64,000 nt of DNA from contig LR746267.1 in the NCBI GenBank assembly GCA_902729315.2, positions 5,147,386 to 5,211,385 of the forward strand, in the 5' to 3' direction. Under the pieces are notes generated by a model, which did not search any database, was not told where the DNA came from, and saw only the letters and a program-made list of their open reading frames with translations. The stretch's first letter is position 1; each line of letters opens with the position of its first letter. Source of the stretch: Spirodela intermedia. Lineage: Eukaryota; Streptophyta; Magnoliopsida; Alismatales; Araceae. This document shows positions 12,641 through 23,679 of the stretch, one piece after another. A program made the position numbers and the translations under genes.

Positions 12641-13215
12641 TGAATTCAATATTATTGTTCATAAATAATTTATGAAATCCCTAATTTAGGTATTTTAAAA
12701 TTATTATTTATGATTATTTTTTGTTTTATATTCAATTAATCTTCAGCTTATGACTAAAATAATTGGATAAACAAGAATAATATCATTGGATCTAATTATT
12801 GGTTTTGTGTGTCTTTGTCATCATCAAAATATTATTCATTTAATATTCTAATAGAAACTTTACTGGATTAATGAATAAAGGCCGTAAAATACCGAATTTA
12901 ATTAAAAATTTGAGTAAGACTGCTCCTTTGACCCATTGAAGTGGTCCACATACACTCTTTTTTATTATTTTATCCCACCTCTCTCATTATGTCTACTATT
13001 AAACCCTTTTTTATCTGCATATAGTAATATCCAAGAACATTATTTCTCTTTTTTACCATCTTCTCCAACTATTTTCCCTTCATAATTTTCCATATTTTCT
13101 TGCCTCTTTCGGATTTATTCTTCCTCCTGTCATTTGAATAAAATAATAATTACATATCTTCAGACGAATTGCACTCCTCCGCCCTCGGGGATGAACTGGC
13201 GGCGCCGGCGGAACC

Positions 13216-15273
13216 CTAGGCGTCGGCGGCGGTGGCGGGGAGAGGGAGACTCACGGCTCCCCGCCGGCGCCACAGCTCGTACATGACCATGTGGAAGACG
13301 TCGTAGTCTCGCGCAGGGAGGTGCCACTGGAAGTGCTTCCGAACTTTCAGGAGATTGCCATGAAGGGCTTCGTACTCCTCCGGGGAGATCCCGTGGAGGA
13401 TCTCCTTCAGAAGCGGAATGTCAACGGTGGCGACGACGACGGCGAAGCGCCGCCAGTCGAGGATGTCGGAGAAGGGGAGCTCGTATTGGTCAGCGAGGAC
13501 GACGGGGACGCAGCCGTAGAAGACGGCGTCGCCGATCCTGGCGGTGTTGACTTCGAAGCCCTTCGCGTGGAGGCAGAACTTGCTGCTGAGGAGAGCTTCC
13601 GAGTATGGAGTCGGGAGGCGGCCACGGTTGACGAAGATCTCGGAGTCGTTGACCCAGGAAACGAGGAGCTGCTGTCGGACCCGGGAGTTCATCGCCCCCG
13701 CGAAGAAGGCCAGCTTGCTCCTGCTATCACCTCACATTTATGGTAAGAAAAATGGAGGTCCCAAGATAAGAAGACATGCCTGAAGCCGGTAAACTATAAA
13801 CATGAACAGTTTGCTATTTCTGGGAAGGAAAAAAGAAAAAAATGATCCATTTTTAGGTGGGAGAGAAAGGAGACAGGTGGGAGTAGTTGACTTGTTGGGT
13901 GAGGACGGTGGACGGACAGTTGAAGATTACCTCTGCGTGGAGCGAACCTCGGGAGGGGCTCCTTTCCTGGGCCAGATCTGGGGCATCGAGACGTCCTTGT
14001 GCGCCACGTACCCGGGCAGGAAGTAGCTCGCCGAGCAGACCACCTGGATGGCGTTGACAGTCACCTCCGGGGTCTTGCTCATGGCGGATCTTCCCGTGGA
14101 GTGGCAGGCGACGTAGAAATGATCAGCGCCGCCGCTGCTATCCCAGAAGGGGTACCGCCGCCGGATCTCGGAGACGTACCGCTGGACGAAGTCGGGGATC
14201 CCGCCGACGCTGACTTTCGGGTCGTTCCTCAGCGCCGTGATCGAGAAGGGGAGGAAGAAAAAGTCAGCCTCCGAGGGGTCATCCGTGATGAAGTGGCTCC
14301 TCACGAGGGTCTTGAAGAAGTAGCCCTCACTGGCGTAGTTCCCCGACGGCTCAAAGTCCACGGGCAGGAGGGCGTGGGCGAAGGACTCATTTCTCCGATG
14401 AGGGTAGACGAAGATCTTCAGGCTCCTGTTCATCTCCTGGTAGTCTTCCAAAAAGAGGTCCCCGTCGAGGAAGACCGAGCTCTTTTTGACCCGGCCGCCG
14501 CCTGAAACAGACGACCAGAACGTTGACCAGAGGGAGAAGCAGTGCGCAATCTCTTATACCCTATTAGGAGGCATATAATTCCATCTGTTTTTTTAATATT
14601 TCTGTTGGGCATCGATGGTTGACCAAAGCGACAAGGGCTACGTTTCTTTCTTTAGAGAATAATTATATATAAAAAAAATCCAGCTGAATCATCATCGATC
14701 GAACGTGTTCTGCGGACGAAAAGAATAAGAAGATGGGCCGGGAAGATGAACAGCAGGTTTCTGAAGCAGAAGGAGGCTTCGGGAACAGGATGATCACGAA
14801 AAAGAAGAAAAGATTTCGAATATACGTTGACAATAATCCCAGTAATCGCCGATGAGATCGGATTTCTACATAACACGGTGCAGCTCATGGATCCCGATTC
14901 AAATGGAAGAAACGCTCGAATTATGGTCTGAATAGCCGGGGATAGGGGGGATGAGGGGCGTACCTGCACGCGGGTCAACGGCTGCTCTGACCGGAATACC
15001 CTCGACCTCTGCCGGAGAAGAAGGCGGCGGCGCCGCCAAGACCGTGCTGCTGAGAGAGCCGTTGACCGGGGGGAGGCTGCCTCGAGTGGGGGATCCGGAG
15101 CTGGCGGAAGGGTCCTGGAGAGGATCGGCGTCGGAATTCAGCTGCCGGAGGTGGAGAGTGGTGGCCGGCGCGTAGACGAGGAAGACAACGATGGAGGAGA
15201 AGACCAGCGCGACGGGGGCGACGTGGAAGAAGCATCTGGTAGCTTCTCGACTGAAGCGGGTTAGCCGACGCAT
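13216..15273 (-). CDS. GT47 exostosin-like glycosyltransferase, copy 1
   Basis: Three exons on the minus strand: 15273-14964, 14501-13931 and 13720-13216, giving 461 residues. The protein is a type II Golgi membrane protein by design: a short basic N-terminus, a signal anchor at about residues 14-37 (VALVFSSIVVFLVYAPA), a Pro/Ser-rich stem, and then the exostosin domain (LKIFVYPHRR, FFFLPFSI, ADHFYVACHSTGR, and KGFEVNTAR at about 347-355 followed by YGCVPVV). Plant GT47 enzymes build hemicellulose and pectin side chains from nucleotide sugars; the KGFEVNTAR form looks like the At4g38040-type clade, whose acceptor I do not know. Intron positions and phases (1 then 2) match the second copy at 19681-22829, so the two are tandem duplicates. 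Confidence 0.93.
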
Positions 15274-16064
15274 CTTCCGCCGCCTTCCTGCCGCCCGACA
15301 AGCCTCCTAGAGAGAGATAGAGAGAGAGGGAAGGAGAGAGGGAGAGAAGGGGGACAAGCGGGAAGAGAGATAGAGAGAGGAGAGAGAGAGAGAGGGGGGG
15401 AGGAGAGAGGGAGAGAAGGGGGACAAGGGGGAAGAGAGAAAGAAAGAGAATGGAACTCTTGATTTGACTTTGGGGGGGGGGGAGCACGAGGAGCCGTCCA
15501 GTTGTAGCTGGAGCTGGTTGACGGGAGATGACGACACCGATGTCGGACTAGTAAACGAATATTACAGTAGATGAACATTTTCCTTATGAAAAATAATGGA
15601 GTCAGAAAACAACTGCAGTCTGCTGTCTACCTCTATCTATCTATCTCTCTACTGTAATGCTCTCTCTCTCTCTCTCTCTCTCTCTCGATCTATCAATATA
15701 TCTATCTATCTGTCTATCTCTTTTCTTCTCGCCGTAGATTCCTCAGATCATCACCAAGTTTCCCTCTCTTCAATCATAGATTCAGACAAAATCTCTGTCT
15801 CTCTCTCCTCACGGTAAGGGATCTTGATGACTAAGTTTTAAAAAGATCCCTTATTTAATGGGCTCAATAACTATACAGGTCCCCCCGCCCATATTTAATG
15901 GGGACCTGATTCGGATCCGAACTCACGGACAGCCGGATAAGGGCCCCACCGACGGTAGCCTTCCGACTTGCCATTTCTTAGAACACCAACCGTGCGCTTA
16001 CTTTCCCGATATAGTAAACTAAGATAAGTTATACTTTTAAATATCGATGCACACTAGGACGAGT
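15274..16064. other. Promoter region of GT47 copy 1
   Basis: The first 200 bases upstream of the start codon are GA-rich on the plus strand (CT-rich in the transcript sense), followed by a (CT)n run at 15660-15686 mixed with TATC repeats. This probably forms the 5' leader and promoter. No exon can be supported. Confidence 0.5.
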
Positions 16065-16108
16065 CGAGAGAGAGAGAAAGAGAGTCTGTGTGTGTTTTAA
16101 TCTTCTCT

Positions 16109-16197
16109 TCATTTGAGCTCAGCGTCAGGAGCAGCAAATGAACCTTCGGTTTCTTTAATCGTCTTTAGGAGACATGCCTTCTGGGCAAGTAGCGATA

Positions 16198-16198
<1 letters not shown>
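16109..16198 (-). pseudogene. Duplicated 3' end of the Lys/Glu-rich gene
   Basis: This segment encodes the last 28 or so codons of the gene immediately upstream, including the stop (LLAQKACLLKTIKET, then APDAELK and TGA), and sits exactly 150 bp downstream of the genuine end. It has a one-codon deletion and a few substitutions relative to the real tail but remains in frame with its own stop. It lacks any start and is not connected by an obvious splice acceptor, so it is most likely a fragment from a local tandem duplication. Confidence 0.8.

Positions 16199-16200
<2 letters not shown>

Positions 16201-16236
<36 letters not shown>
16201..16236. repeat. (GA)n microsatellite between the two copies of the gene tail
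   Basis: An uninterrupted dinucleotide run directly between the duplicated and the genuine 3' ends of the Lys/Glu-rich gene. A shorter, imperfect GA run lies in the equivalent place beside the downstream copy (about 16066-16084), so the run was probably part of the duplicated unit. Confidence 0.95.
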
Positions 16237-16239
<3 letters not shown>

Positions 16240-16258
16240 GTGAGTTTTACTCTTCCCT

Positions 16259-17542
16259 TCATTTGAGCTCAGCGTCAGGAGCAGCTAATGAGCCCTCCCC
16301 GGTTTCTTTGATTGTCTTCAGGAGAGATGCCTTCTGGGCGAGTAGAGATTCAATCTTTTTGTCGATCTTTTCAAGCTTCTGGTTCAGCTTCCCTAGAGAG
16401 TCCTCCTGGTCGCCATTTCCCTTCTCCTCTTTCTTCTTCTTCTTCTTCTTCATCATCATCATCATCATCTTCTGCTTCTTCTCGTCTTCCACGTGTTTCT
16501 CTTCTCGCCTTCTACCCTTCTCTTCCAGTCCTACTTCTCTCTCGGCCTTACTCTCAACGCCTTCCACTGGTTTCTCCCACTTCCCTTCCTTCTGTTCAGC
16601 CTTTCTCTCTCCTCTGGCGTCCTTGTCTTCCTCCTGTTTCTCAGTAGAAGCGCCTTCTGCTGCTCTGCCCTCTTCTCCCATCTCCCTGTCCCTTGCTCTC
16701 ATCTTTCTCCTTTCTCTCTCTTTCTTCCTTTCCTTTCTCTCTCTATCTTCTTCCTTCTCGTGCTGCAGTTTCTCTCTGCGTGCTACATCCCCCTTCTTCC
16801 CTTTGCGCTCTTCAGCTGCTTCTGGTCTGTCGTCTTTGGACTCTTCGCCCTTCTCACTGGACTCCCCTCCTTTCTCCCTCTTGTTCTCAACGTCTCCCTT
16901 CCCTTTCTCCCTCTTGTGGTCTTTGTTCTCCTTCTTCGTACTTTCTCTCTCCTTTTCCTCTCTCTCTTCTTCCTTCTCATCGCACCCTTCTCTTCGTTTC
17001 TTCTCTCCCGCTTCTTCTGCTGCTTCTGGCTCATCTCCCTTCTCCTCTAGGTCTTTATCTCTCTTTCTTTCCTCCCGTACTGCCTTTCTCTCTCCCTTGG
17101 TGCTCTTCTTCTCTCTCTTTCTTTCCTCCCGTACTGCCTTTCTCTCTCCCTTGGTGCTCTTTTTCTCTCTCTTCTTCTCCCCTTTTGACGATTCTCGATC
17201 TCTCCCCTCCTCCTCTTCCCTCTTCCCCTGGTTCTCATCAGAAGCACCTTTGTCTTCTCCCATCCCCTTCCCTCTGTCCTTCTCCTTTTCTTTTCTCTCT
17301 CTATCATCTCCATCATCCCCCCTATGTTTCTCTTCCTTCACCCATGATTTTTCATCTCGTTCGGGCCGCTCATCTCCTCTTACTCCATCATCTCCCTCCA
17401 TTGATTTCTTACCTTTCTTATCCTTCACGTCCATTTTGAGTTCTGTGATCTCCTCCTTCCCTGTCCGGGGTTCCTTCTCCTTGTTCTTGACCTTCAGGTG
17501 CAGTTTCAACTTCGCAAGGCTTTCCTCCTCGATCGCAGCCAT
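16259..17542 (-). CDS. Lys/Glu/Asp-rich coiled-coil protein (KED-like), intronless
   Basis: A single uninterrupted frame of 427 residues on the minus strand. The first about 35 residues (MAAIEEESLAKLKLHLKV) and the last about 60 are ordered in character; the C-terminal part has heptad-like leucines (LGKLNQKLEKIDKKIESL, then LLAQKASLLK) and probably forms a coiled coil. The middle 300 residues are almost only K, E, R, D, G and S and are likely disordered. It resembles the wound-inducible KED-type or caldesmon-like annotations seen in plants, but composition can mislead, so no function is assigned. A unit of 18 residues starting REKKSTKGERK is present twice in tandem. The preserved open frame in a highly repetitive sequence, plus a conserved-looking end, argue that it is a real gene. 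It lies between the two GT47 copies, on the same strand. Confidence 0.75.
   Translation of the reverse strand: MAAIEEESLAKLKLHLKVKNKEKEPRTGKEEITELKMDVKDKKGKKSMEGDDGVRGDERPERDEKSWVKEEKHRGDDGDDRERKEKEKDRGKGMGEDKGASDENQGKREEEEGRDRESSKGEKKREKKSTKGERKAVREERKREKKSTKGERKAVREERKRDKDLEEKGDEPEAAEEAGEKKRREGCDEKEEEREEKERESTKKENKDHKREKGKGDVENKREKGGESSEKGEESKDDRPEAAEERKGKKGDVARREKLQHEKEEDRERKERKKERERRKMRARDREMGEEGRAAEGASTEKQEEDKDARGERKAEQKEGKWEKPVEGVESKAEREVGLEEKGRRREEKHVEDEKKQKMMMMMMKKKKKKKEEKGNGDQEDSLGKLNQKLEKIDKKIESLLAQKASLLKTIKETGEGSLAAPDAELK
17047..17170. repeat. 54-bp in-frame tandem duplication inside the Lys/Glu-rich gene
   Basis: Two nearly identical copies of a 54-nt unit (containing TTTCCTCCCGTACTGCC) lie head to tail and encode the repeated 18-residue block REKKSTKGERKAVREERK. 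Confidence 0.9.
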
Positions 17543-18531
17543 CTCTGCGATCTCCTCCGCCCAGTCTCAGGAGATTTTTGCCTAAAGAAGATTGAAGAAT
17601 CAACATTTGTTGGCTGTGAAGTTAGAATGAATGGCCTCCATCTTGCCGTTCAAAGAGCAGCAATCCTAATTCTTACGAATCGAGAGCGAAACAAAGCAGC
17701 ATGCGGAGAGAGCAGAGAACCGGCAACATTTATGCATGGCCAAAACGTAAGAAAATAGGGTAAAAATAGAAAACATGATCGATCGATGTGAAATGTTCGA
17801 CTGCAAACGTGATGGTGATCCAGGATTTCCAAAGGTTCTCTTCCGTTCAAACCGCGGAGTTTATGAGGAAGCCCTCGAGATGTGCAAGGAAAGATTGTTG
17901 AACATCGCGCATTTCAAGACGTTATAATCTCTCGAGACAGGAAGGAAAGCAGCACAGCAGGAGAGATTCGAAGAAGCCGATGAGCAGGAAGAGAGGAGAA
18001 ATCAATCGGAGAAGTCCACGCTGGCCTAGTTCATACAACTGCATTGTGAGTACATGAGGAATTGACGACAACCACATGAAGAACCTACTCCACTCCCGCC
18101 TGCCGGATTTCAAATCAAGCAACCGAGTTCCCAAGAAAACCAGCAGCACTACCTCCATCCTTGGTGATCTGCTTGCTGTTTCTACCGTCTAAGCAACGAA
18201 ATGAGGAAACAGGAACAAAAAGCAGGACGAATCAAGCCGAGATCAAAACACAGGAGACAAGATCGCGGAAACAACAAGCAGATGATATTTCCTTCTATCA
18301 GAACAGGAAGAGCCCGTAGAAGAACGGCGATCAAACCTCAAGGTCAGGTGCAGCGGGATCCTCGATCCCCACTCCTCCCCCGCTCTGCAACAAATCCTTC
18401 CGCAACAAGATCAGGACGGGAGGAACTACCGAGGCCGGTTAGGCACACCACCGCCACGTGCCTTCTCCACCAGTCCCGCCTTTGAACCTTCCAGAAGCAA
18501 ATACCACCTCCGGCTGTAGGATCACGGCGAG

Positions 18532-18573
<42 letters not shown>

Positions 18574-19680
18574 ACATTGTACTCTCCAGGGCCCGCGGTT
18601 GGGGGAGGGGGGGCACTACTCTCTCTGTGTCTGTCTCTCTGTCATTATCTGGACAAAATTATTTTTTTAAAGGAATTATAAATCTCCTTCTCGAATTGGT
18701 GATAAGTCCCTGTAAAAAATGAATCGATATAATTGACTCTCCAAATATTTTTAAAAGCCTGGAAGACTAGCTGGGCAAGATAAAAGGAGGGCATGCCAGG
18801 AAGCAGAGGGGCTTATTTCTAAAAATACACGCTGGAAAATTATACGCGACTGGCGGAGGACGCAGGGGCTTATTGCTAGTTCCACCATTCTAGGGGAGCA
18901 AAATAAAAAAAGACCAAAACATTATTTTTCTATTTCTATAATAGTTAGTTGCCGCAGGTTGGGATCATTTAGGGGGAGCTAAAACTAAAAAAAAAACGTA
19001 AAAAAAAAAATTAAAAACATTATGTGTCTCATATATTGCAGGTTGGGAATATTTTGAAGGAGATTAAAATAAAAAAATAATTCAGAGTATTATGTGGGAC
19101 CAAAACTATAAAAAAAATATATTAGTTGTGTCATTCTACAATAACGGGGGCTTATTGCAGGTTGGGAGAATTTCGGAGACCTAAAACCAACCAAAAAAAA
19201 AGTCAACGATACTTGGCAGATTGTAATCTGGGCACAGTCATACCTTTCTAGGGATGACTGCCCGAAATCTTGGACCTTTAGATCGAAGAAGGCTCCTCCG
19301 CCATACACAACCTCCTCAAAGAATTCCTCACGAAATCCAGACCGATGAATCTGGAATCTGGTTACAGCTTTCAGAAGATCTGAAAAGGTTCTACCCGATT
19401 CAAGGGAAGATCTTCTGACCCTGCATCAAGCATTGGTGGAATGAATCGTTCCGCGGGTTGACCCCAAGACAGCATCCTCAGAGCATCTGATCCCAGAAAC
19501 ATGATCTCCAATTGATCCAATCCTGGTGAAAAAAAATGATCTCCCATCCGAAATGGTATAATCATTGGTCAAGAATAATCAGGAACTGGTATAATCATTG
19601 ATGTCTGAATGTGGGCAGCATCTCAGATCTTCATTGCTCATCTGCTGCCTTGCCTGCCTGGATCATCATCATCATCATCA
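17543..19680. other. Spacer between the Lys/Glu-rich gene and GT47 copy 2
   Basis: It contains the promoter of the Lys/Glu-rich gene and, at the right end, the 3' flank of GT47 copy 2. A (CT)n run lies at 18533-18569. No coding exon can be supported: the frames seen here are short and lack conserved motifs. A short (ATC)n run overlaps the GT47 stop codon region at about 19665-19685. Confidence 0.5.
18850..19200. repeat. Degenerate repeat around GCAGGTTGGGA
   Basis: GCAGGTTGGGA followed by an ATTT-Pu-GG-AG-CTAAAA-type block and an A-rich tract recurs at 18954, 19038 and 19157, with a weaker copy starting near 18866 (GGGGCTTATTGC, also found before the last copy). Spacing is irregular (84 and 119 bp). 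Nothing in it is coding. Confidence 0.6.
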
Positions 19681-22600
19681 TCATCCAGCTCCCAGGAGAC
19701 CTACTGAAGAATTTCCATATCTGCGTCGGTCAGAATCAGGCAGGCCGGTGAGAGGGAACCTCACGACACCCTGCCGGAGCCACAGCTCATACAGGACCAT
19801 GTGGAAGGCGTCGTAGTCTTGTGGGTTGAGGTGCCACCGGAAATGCTTCCTCACTTTCAGAAGGTTCTCATGCATCTGCAAGTACTCCTCTGAGGTCAAC
19901 CCTCGGAGGATTTCTCTGAGCAGCGGAATGTCGAGGGTGGCGACGACCAGAGAGAAGCTCTTCCAGTTCAGGATGTCACTAAAGGGGAGATCGTAGTGGT
20001 TGGCTATGATCACGGGCACACAGCCATAGAATATTGCATCGGCGATCCTGGCGGTGTTGACTTCGAAGCCCTTGACGTGGAGGCAGAACTTGCTGCTGAG
20101 GAGAGCTTCAGGGTATGGTGTTGGGAGGCGGCCATGGTGGACGGAGATCTCTGAATCGTTCTCCCATGCTCGGAGGAGCATCTCACGGACTGGGGAATTG
20201 ATCGATCCCGCAAAGAAGGCTAATTTGCTCCTGGGATTTTCAAAAGGAACCAAAATTTGGTCAACTTTGATTATAAACTAAGTGGGTGAATAAAATGAGC
20301 CTTAAGCCATGACAAGAATGAATAGATGTATATATATACATATACACGCACATAACATATTTACATATCAGAAAAAAAAGGTTTAACATGTTTGGGGAAG
20401 AAGTAGCAAAATAGAGTATCGCTGCCTCAAGAATGGATGCAGAAATGTGGATAGTCAGGAGAGACAGTAAATAGGAAATTGAAAAAAGTATAAGGTTTTG
20501 TCACAGAGTGATCTATGCATACTTGATGAAGAAGATCTGTTACCTCTGGGAAGAACGAATGCTGGGTGGATTTCCCTTTCTGGGCCAGATCTGTGGGAGG
20601 CACACATCCTTGTGTGCCACGTACCCAGACAAAAAATAACTCGCCGAGCACACGACCTGGATCGCATTGAGCTTGACCTCTTCAGCTCTGTCCATGGCTG
20701 ACCTTCCCGTTGAGTGACAAGCAACATAGAAATGGTCGGCACCACCTGTTCGATCCCAATATGGGTAATTCTGCCTGATTCTGGAGATGTACCCTCGGAC
20801 AAAGTCGGCAATGCCATTAACGTTGACTCTCTGATCATGCCGCAGCCTTGCAATTGAAAAGGGAAGGAAGAAGAGACTGGCTTCGGATGGATCCTTTGTG
20901 ATGAAATGGCTTTCCATGAGGAGTTTCTTGAAGTAGCTCTCGCTGGCGTAGTTCCCTCCTGGTTCAAAGTCCACGGGTAAAAGGGCATGTGCAAAGGGAT
21001 CGTCTCTGCGATGGGGGTAAACATAAATCTTGAAGCTTCTGTTCATCTCCTTGTAATCTTCAAGAAAGGAGTACTTGTCGTGGAAAACAAAGCTCTGGAT
21101 GCTGTTCCCTGACCAAAGTCAAATGGTAGACCAAATAAGAAATCTGAAACCTTTCCTCCCCGGTATCACAGAGGAACTACAATTTTTTTTCTGTTTCACT
21201 TCCAACTCCAGGCACACAATTTACTGAATTTGATTTACTACACCCTGTTGTAGATACTATTTTTTTAATGAGAAAATACTATATTTAGTGTGGTAAATAT
21301 TGAAATATATAGTTCGACTGCACACTATGGTTTTCTGCAGCGACCACTAGTTCCTCTCAGATTTTTATTTTTTTTTCTTTTGGTAGTAGCGTGATTCAAA
21401 AGCAGGCACAAGACCATTTGAATGTGACTCAGAATGATCGAGTATGGTGCATCCCGTGAGATACATAAGAGAAATAGTTTGACTACTTGATGTCTGAAAA
21501 TGGTTTGAACACTTGATGTTCTGAAATAATTCATCCGGTCTTCATCTTTCAGTTCTGGTTTTTAGCAAGTAAATGATTCAAAAAAAAGCAAACAATTGAA
21601 AGAACTTGGCTCGCACTCACTGGCGTGGATAATTGTTTTTCACGAAAAAATCCACATCGTGTGAGATACCCATCAGCTCTATCCATTTGATCTCCAAAAT
21701 TTTCCTCATGAACAATGTTCAAAACTCCTGACAGGGAAGCTAAGAGAGAAGAGTCCTCGGCAAGGATATAACATTGGAGAAAGAGGGAGAGAGAGGGAGG
21801 GAGAGAGATAAAAGAGAGACTGCGATTCCAGGTTGACGATGGCACTATTCTTATCAAATATGTAACGATTTCCAATGTGCAATACGTTCAGAACGCCTAC
21901 CGTGCCTAAGATGGCCTGCTGAGAACGTCTGAGATGCTTCTGCACCACTCACAATCCTACTGAGCACGGTGACTAATAGGATCTATAATCCAAATGAATT
22001 AATCACCGGATACCATCAGAAATATGAAAAAAGTCGAGCTCAAATTTCTATGATCGATAGAAACAGCTTACGATGTGGGTGCAGATAACACAATAGTAGA
22101 AGGTACCATCGGTTCAATTGCAGTGGCTATCCCTCACTGAAACCCAAGTATACCTAGTGGAAACAAAAAAAAAACTTCAATACTAGTTTCGGAAGATCGA
22201 GGGGGATATCTTATCGTAGATGCCTGAAGTTTTCGCTTCGAGGGAAAGATGGTCAACGGAAAACATCATATGAGGCGAGATATGAAATTGCTCAAATCGC
22301 CAACGAGGATCATATCCCCACAGTAATAATAATAATAAAAAGGATAAAAAATCTATGCGAATCTCCCGATCGCCCAAAACATGAATTATCTACGTGATCT
22401 GTAAGAAGATAGGGAAATGTCGCCCCTGGTGATTGCGAAATTCTGGAAGACGTGAAAGATTAAAGAATTACGTCGAATTATACTTCAAGCTTAAGAAGAG
22501 GGGGGTGTATGCATACCTAGGCGCCGGCCACCGGCTGGTCCCTGATCCTTCGTCCTGGTTCCAAATCTGTCTCTCTTCCCCACCGATCCTGCCGGAGAAG

Positions 22601-22829
22601 GCGGCGCCTGCCCTGACGCCACCGGTATGGGAACGCCGGCACCAGCAGGGGACACATTGTTTGCGGCGGCGATTTCCAAATGTCCGGGAAGGCCGGCGGT
22701 GGATTGTCGCCATTGCAGGTGGAGGACGGAGGTGGCGGGGCCATAGACCAGGAGTATGACAACGGCGGAGAAGATGGCCAGCGCGCCAGGTGCGAGGTAG
22801 AAGAGAGAGAAAGAGGCGGGCGGAAGCAT
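19681..22829 (-). CDS. GT47 exostosin-like glycosyltransferase, copy 2
   Basis: Three exons on the minus strand: 22829-22517, 21108-20544 and 20230-19681, giving 475 residues. The architecture equals that of copy 1: signal anchor near the N-terminus (ALAIFSAVVILLVYGPA), stem, then the exostosin domain with FKIYVYPHRRDD, LFFLPFSIARLRHD, ADHFYVACHSTGR, KGFEVNTAR (about 346-354) and FYGCVPVII. Intron phases are the same (1 and 2), but intron 1 is about 1.4 kb rather than 0.46 kb. Its C-terminal tail is longer and ends GNSSVGLLGAG. Large identical blocks with copy 1 show a gene duplication, although codon usage in copy 2 is less GC-rich. It is divergent from NOM1, with about 850 bp between the start codons. 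Confidence 0.93.
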
Positions 22830-23390
22830 TTTGGAGGTTCTTCCCAGGCAGTTGAGTCTGCTTCAGTGACAGATCTCGAGAGAGAGAGAGAGAGAGGACC
22901 GTAGGACTGGAGGTACTGTCAAGGCCCGGCCCGGAAAATTCACAGGCCCGGCCCCTCTACAGCTATGCGTGCTGGGAGGTGAGGGATGGGGCAGTCAACT
23001 ATCCCATGTTAAATATATATTGGGCTTAATTCCAATTTATTGCAAGCTAAATAATTTAAAATTAAATATTAATTGATTATTATGAATGGGACGTGCGCGG
23101 AATGTAGGGATTATCCGTACGGTACGGTAAAGTAGACTTTTGCTACTTTTGGGCCAAAATTCGGGCCGGGCCGGAGCTCCAAAAGCCCGGCACATAAACT
23201 TGTTATATGATTTTTTTAGGGGCCCAATGAAGAAGCCCAAGCCCAGAATAAAATCGGCCAGTTTGGCCCACATATTAGTCACATTAGGCCCATTAACTAC
23301 GATCGGCTCTCGTGTGACAAAACCCTCCATATCTTGGCGCATTGTTGGCCCAATTCCTCTCCACTCCTAATGGGCCTTATTCTCTCCCTC

Positions 23391-23421
<31 letters not shown>

Positions 23422-23679
23422 CACCTCCGCCGTAGTCTTCCCTTCCTGCATCCCTCCCGCCGCTTCCAACTTCTTCCCCTATTGCTCCTCTCTACTCTAC
23501 TCTCTTCTCGCTCTCTCTCTCTCTTACACACACACACGCACACATCCTGTGGAAGATGTCCTGAGCCGTTCACTCCGCCGCCGATCCTCTTCACGCGTCG
23601 TAGTTGATGTGCCCCGTTTGCCGGAGAGCTATCTGGCATTGTCTGGGTGTTTTCAGCGGGAGAGCGATTATCTGTGTAG
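22830..23679. promoter_or_regulatory. Divergent promoter of GT47 copy 2 and NOM1, with site II and telo-box motifs
   Basis: GGCCCA/TGGGCC (site II, TCP-type) occurs at 23221-23226, 23265-23270, 23287-23292, 23347-23352 and 23371-23376, and a telo-box-like AAACCCT at 23320-23326. This combination is known from promoters of plant ribosome-biogenesis genes and fits NOM1. A CT-rich leader follows (23395-23421) and then a CA run. The function is inferred from the motifs only. Confidence 0.6.

Noticed and set aside
13291-14505. Plus-strand frames opposite GT47 copy 1
   Set aside because: Antisense shadows of GC-rich exons; the minus-strand exons carry all exostosin motifs.
16113-17585. 490-codon plus-strand frame opposite the Lys/Glu-rich gene
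   Set aside because: It is the complement of a GAA/AAG-rich coding strand, giving a Ser/Phe/Leu-only product; the minus-strand frame has the ordered ends and a duplicated conserved tail.
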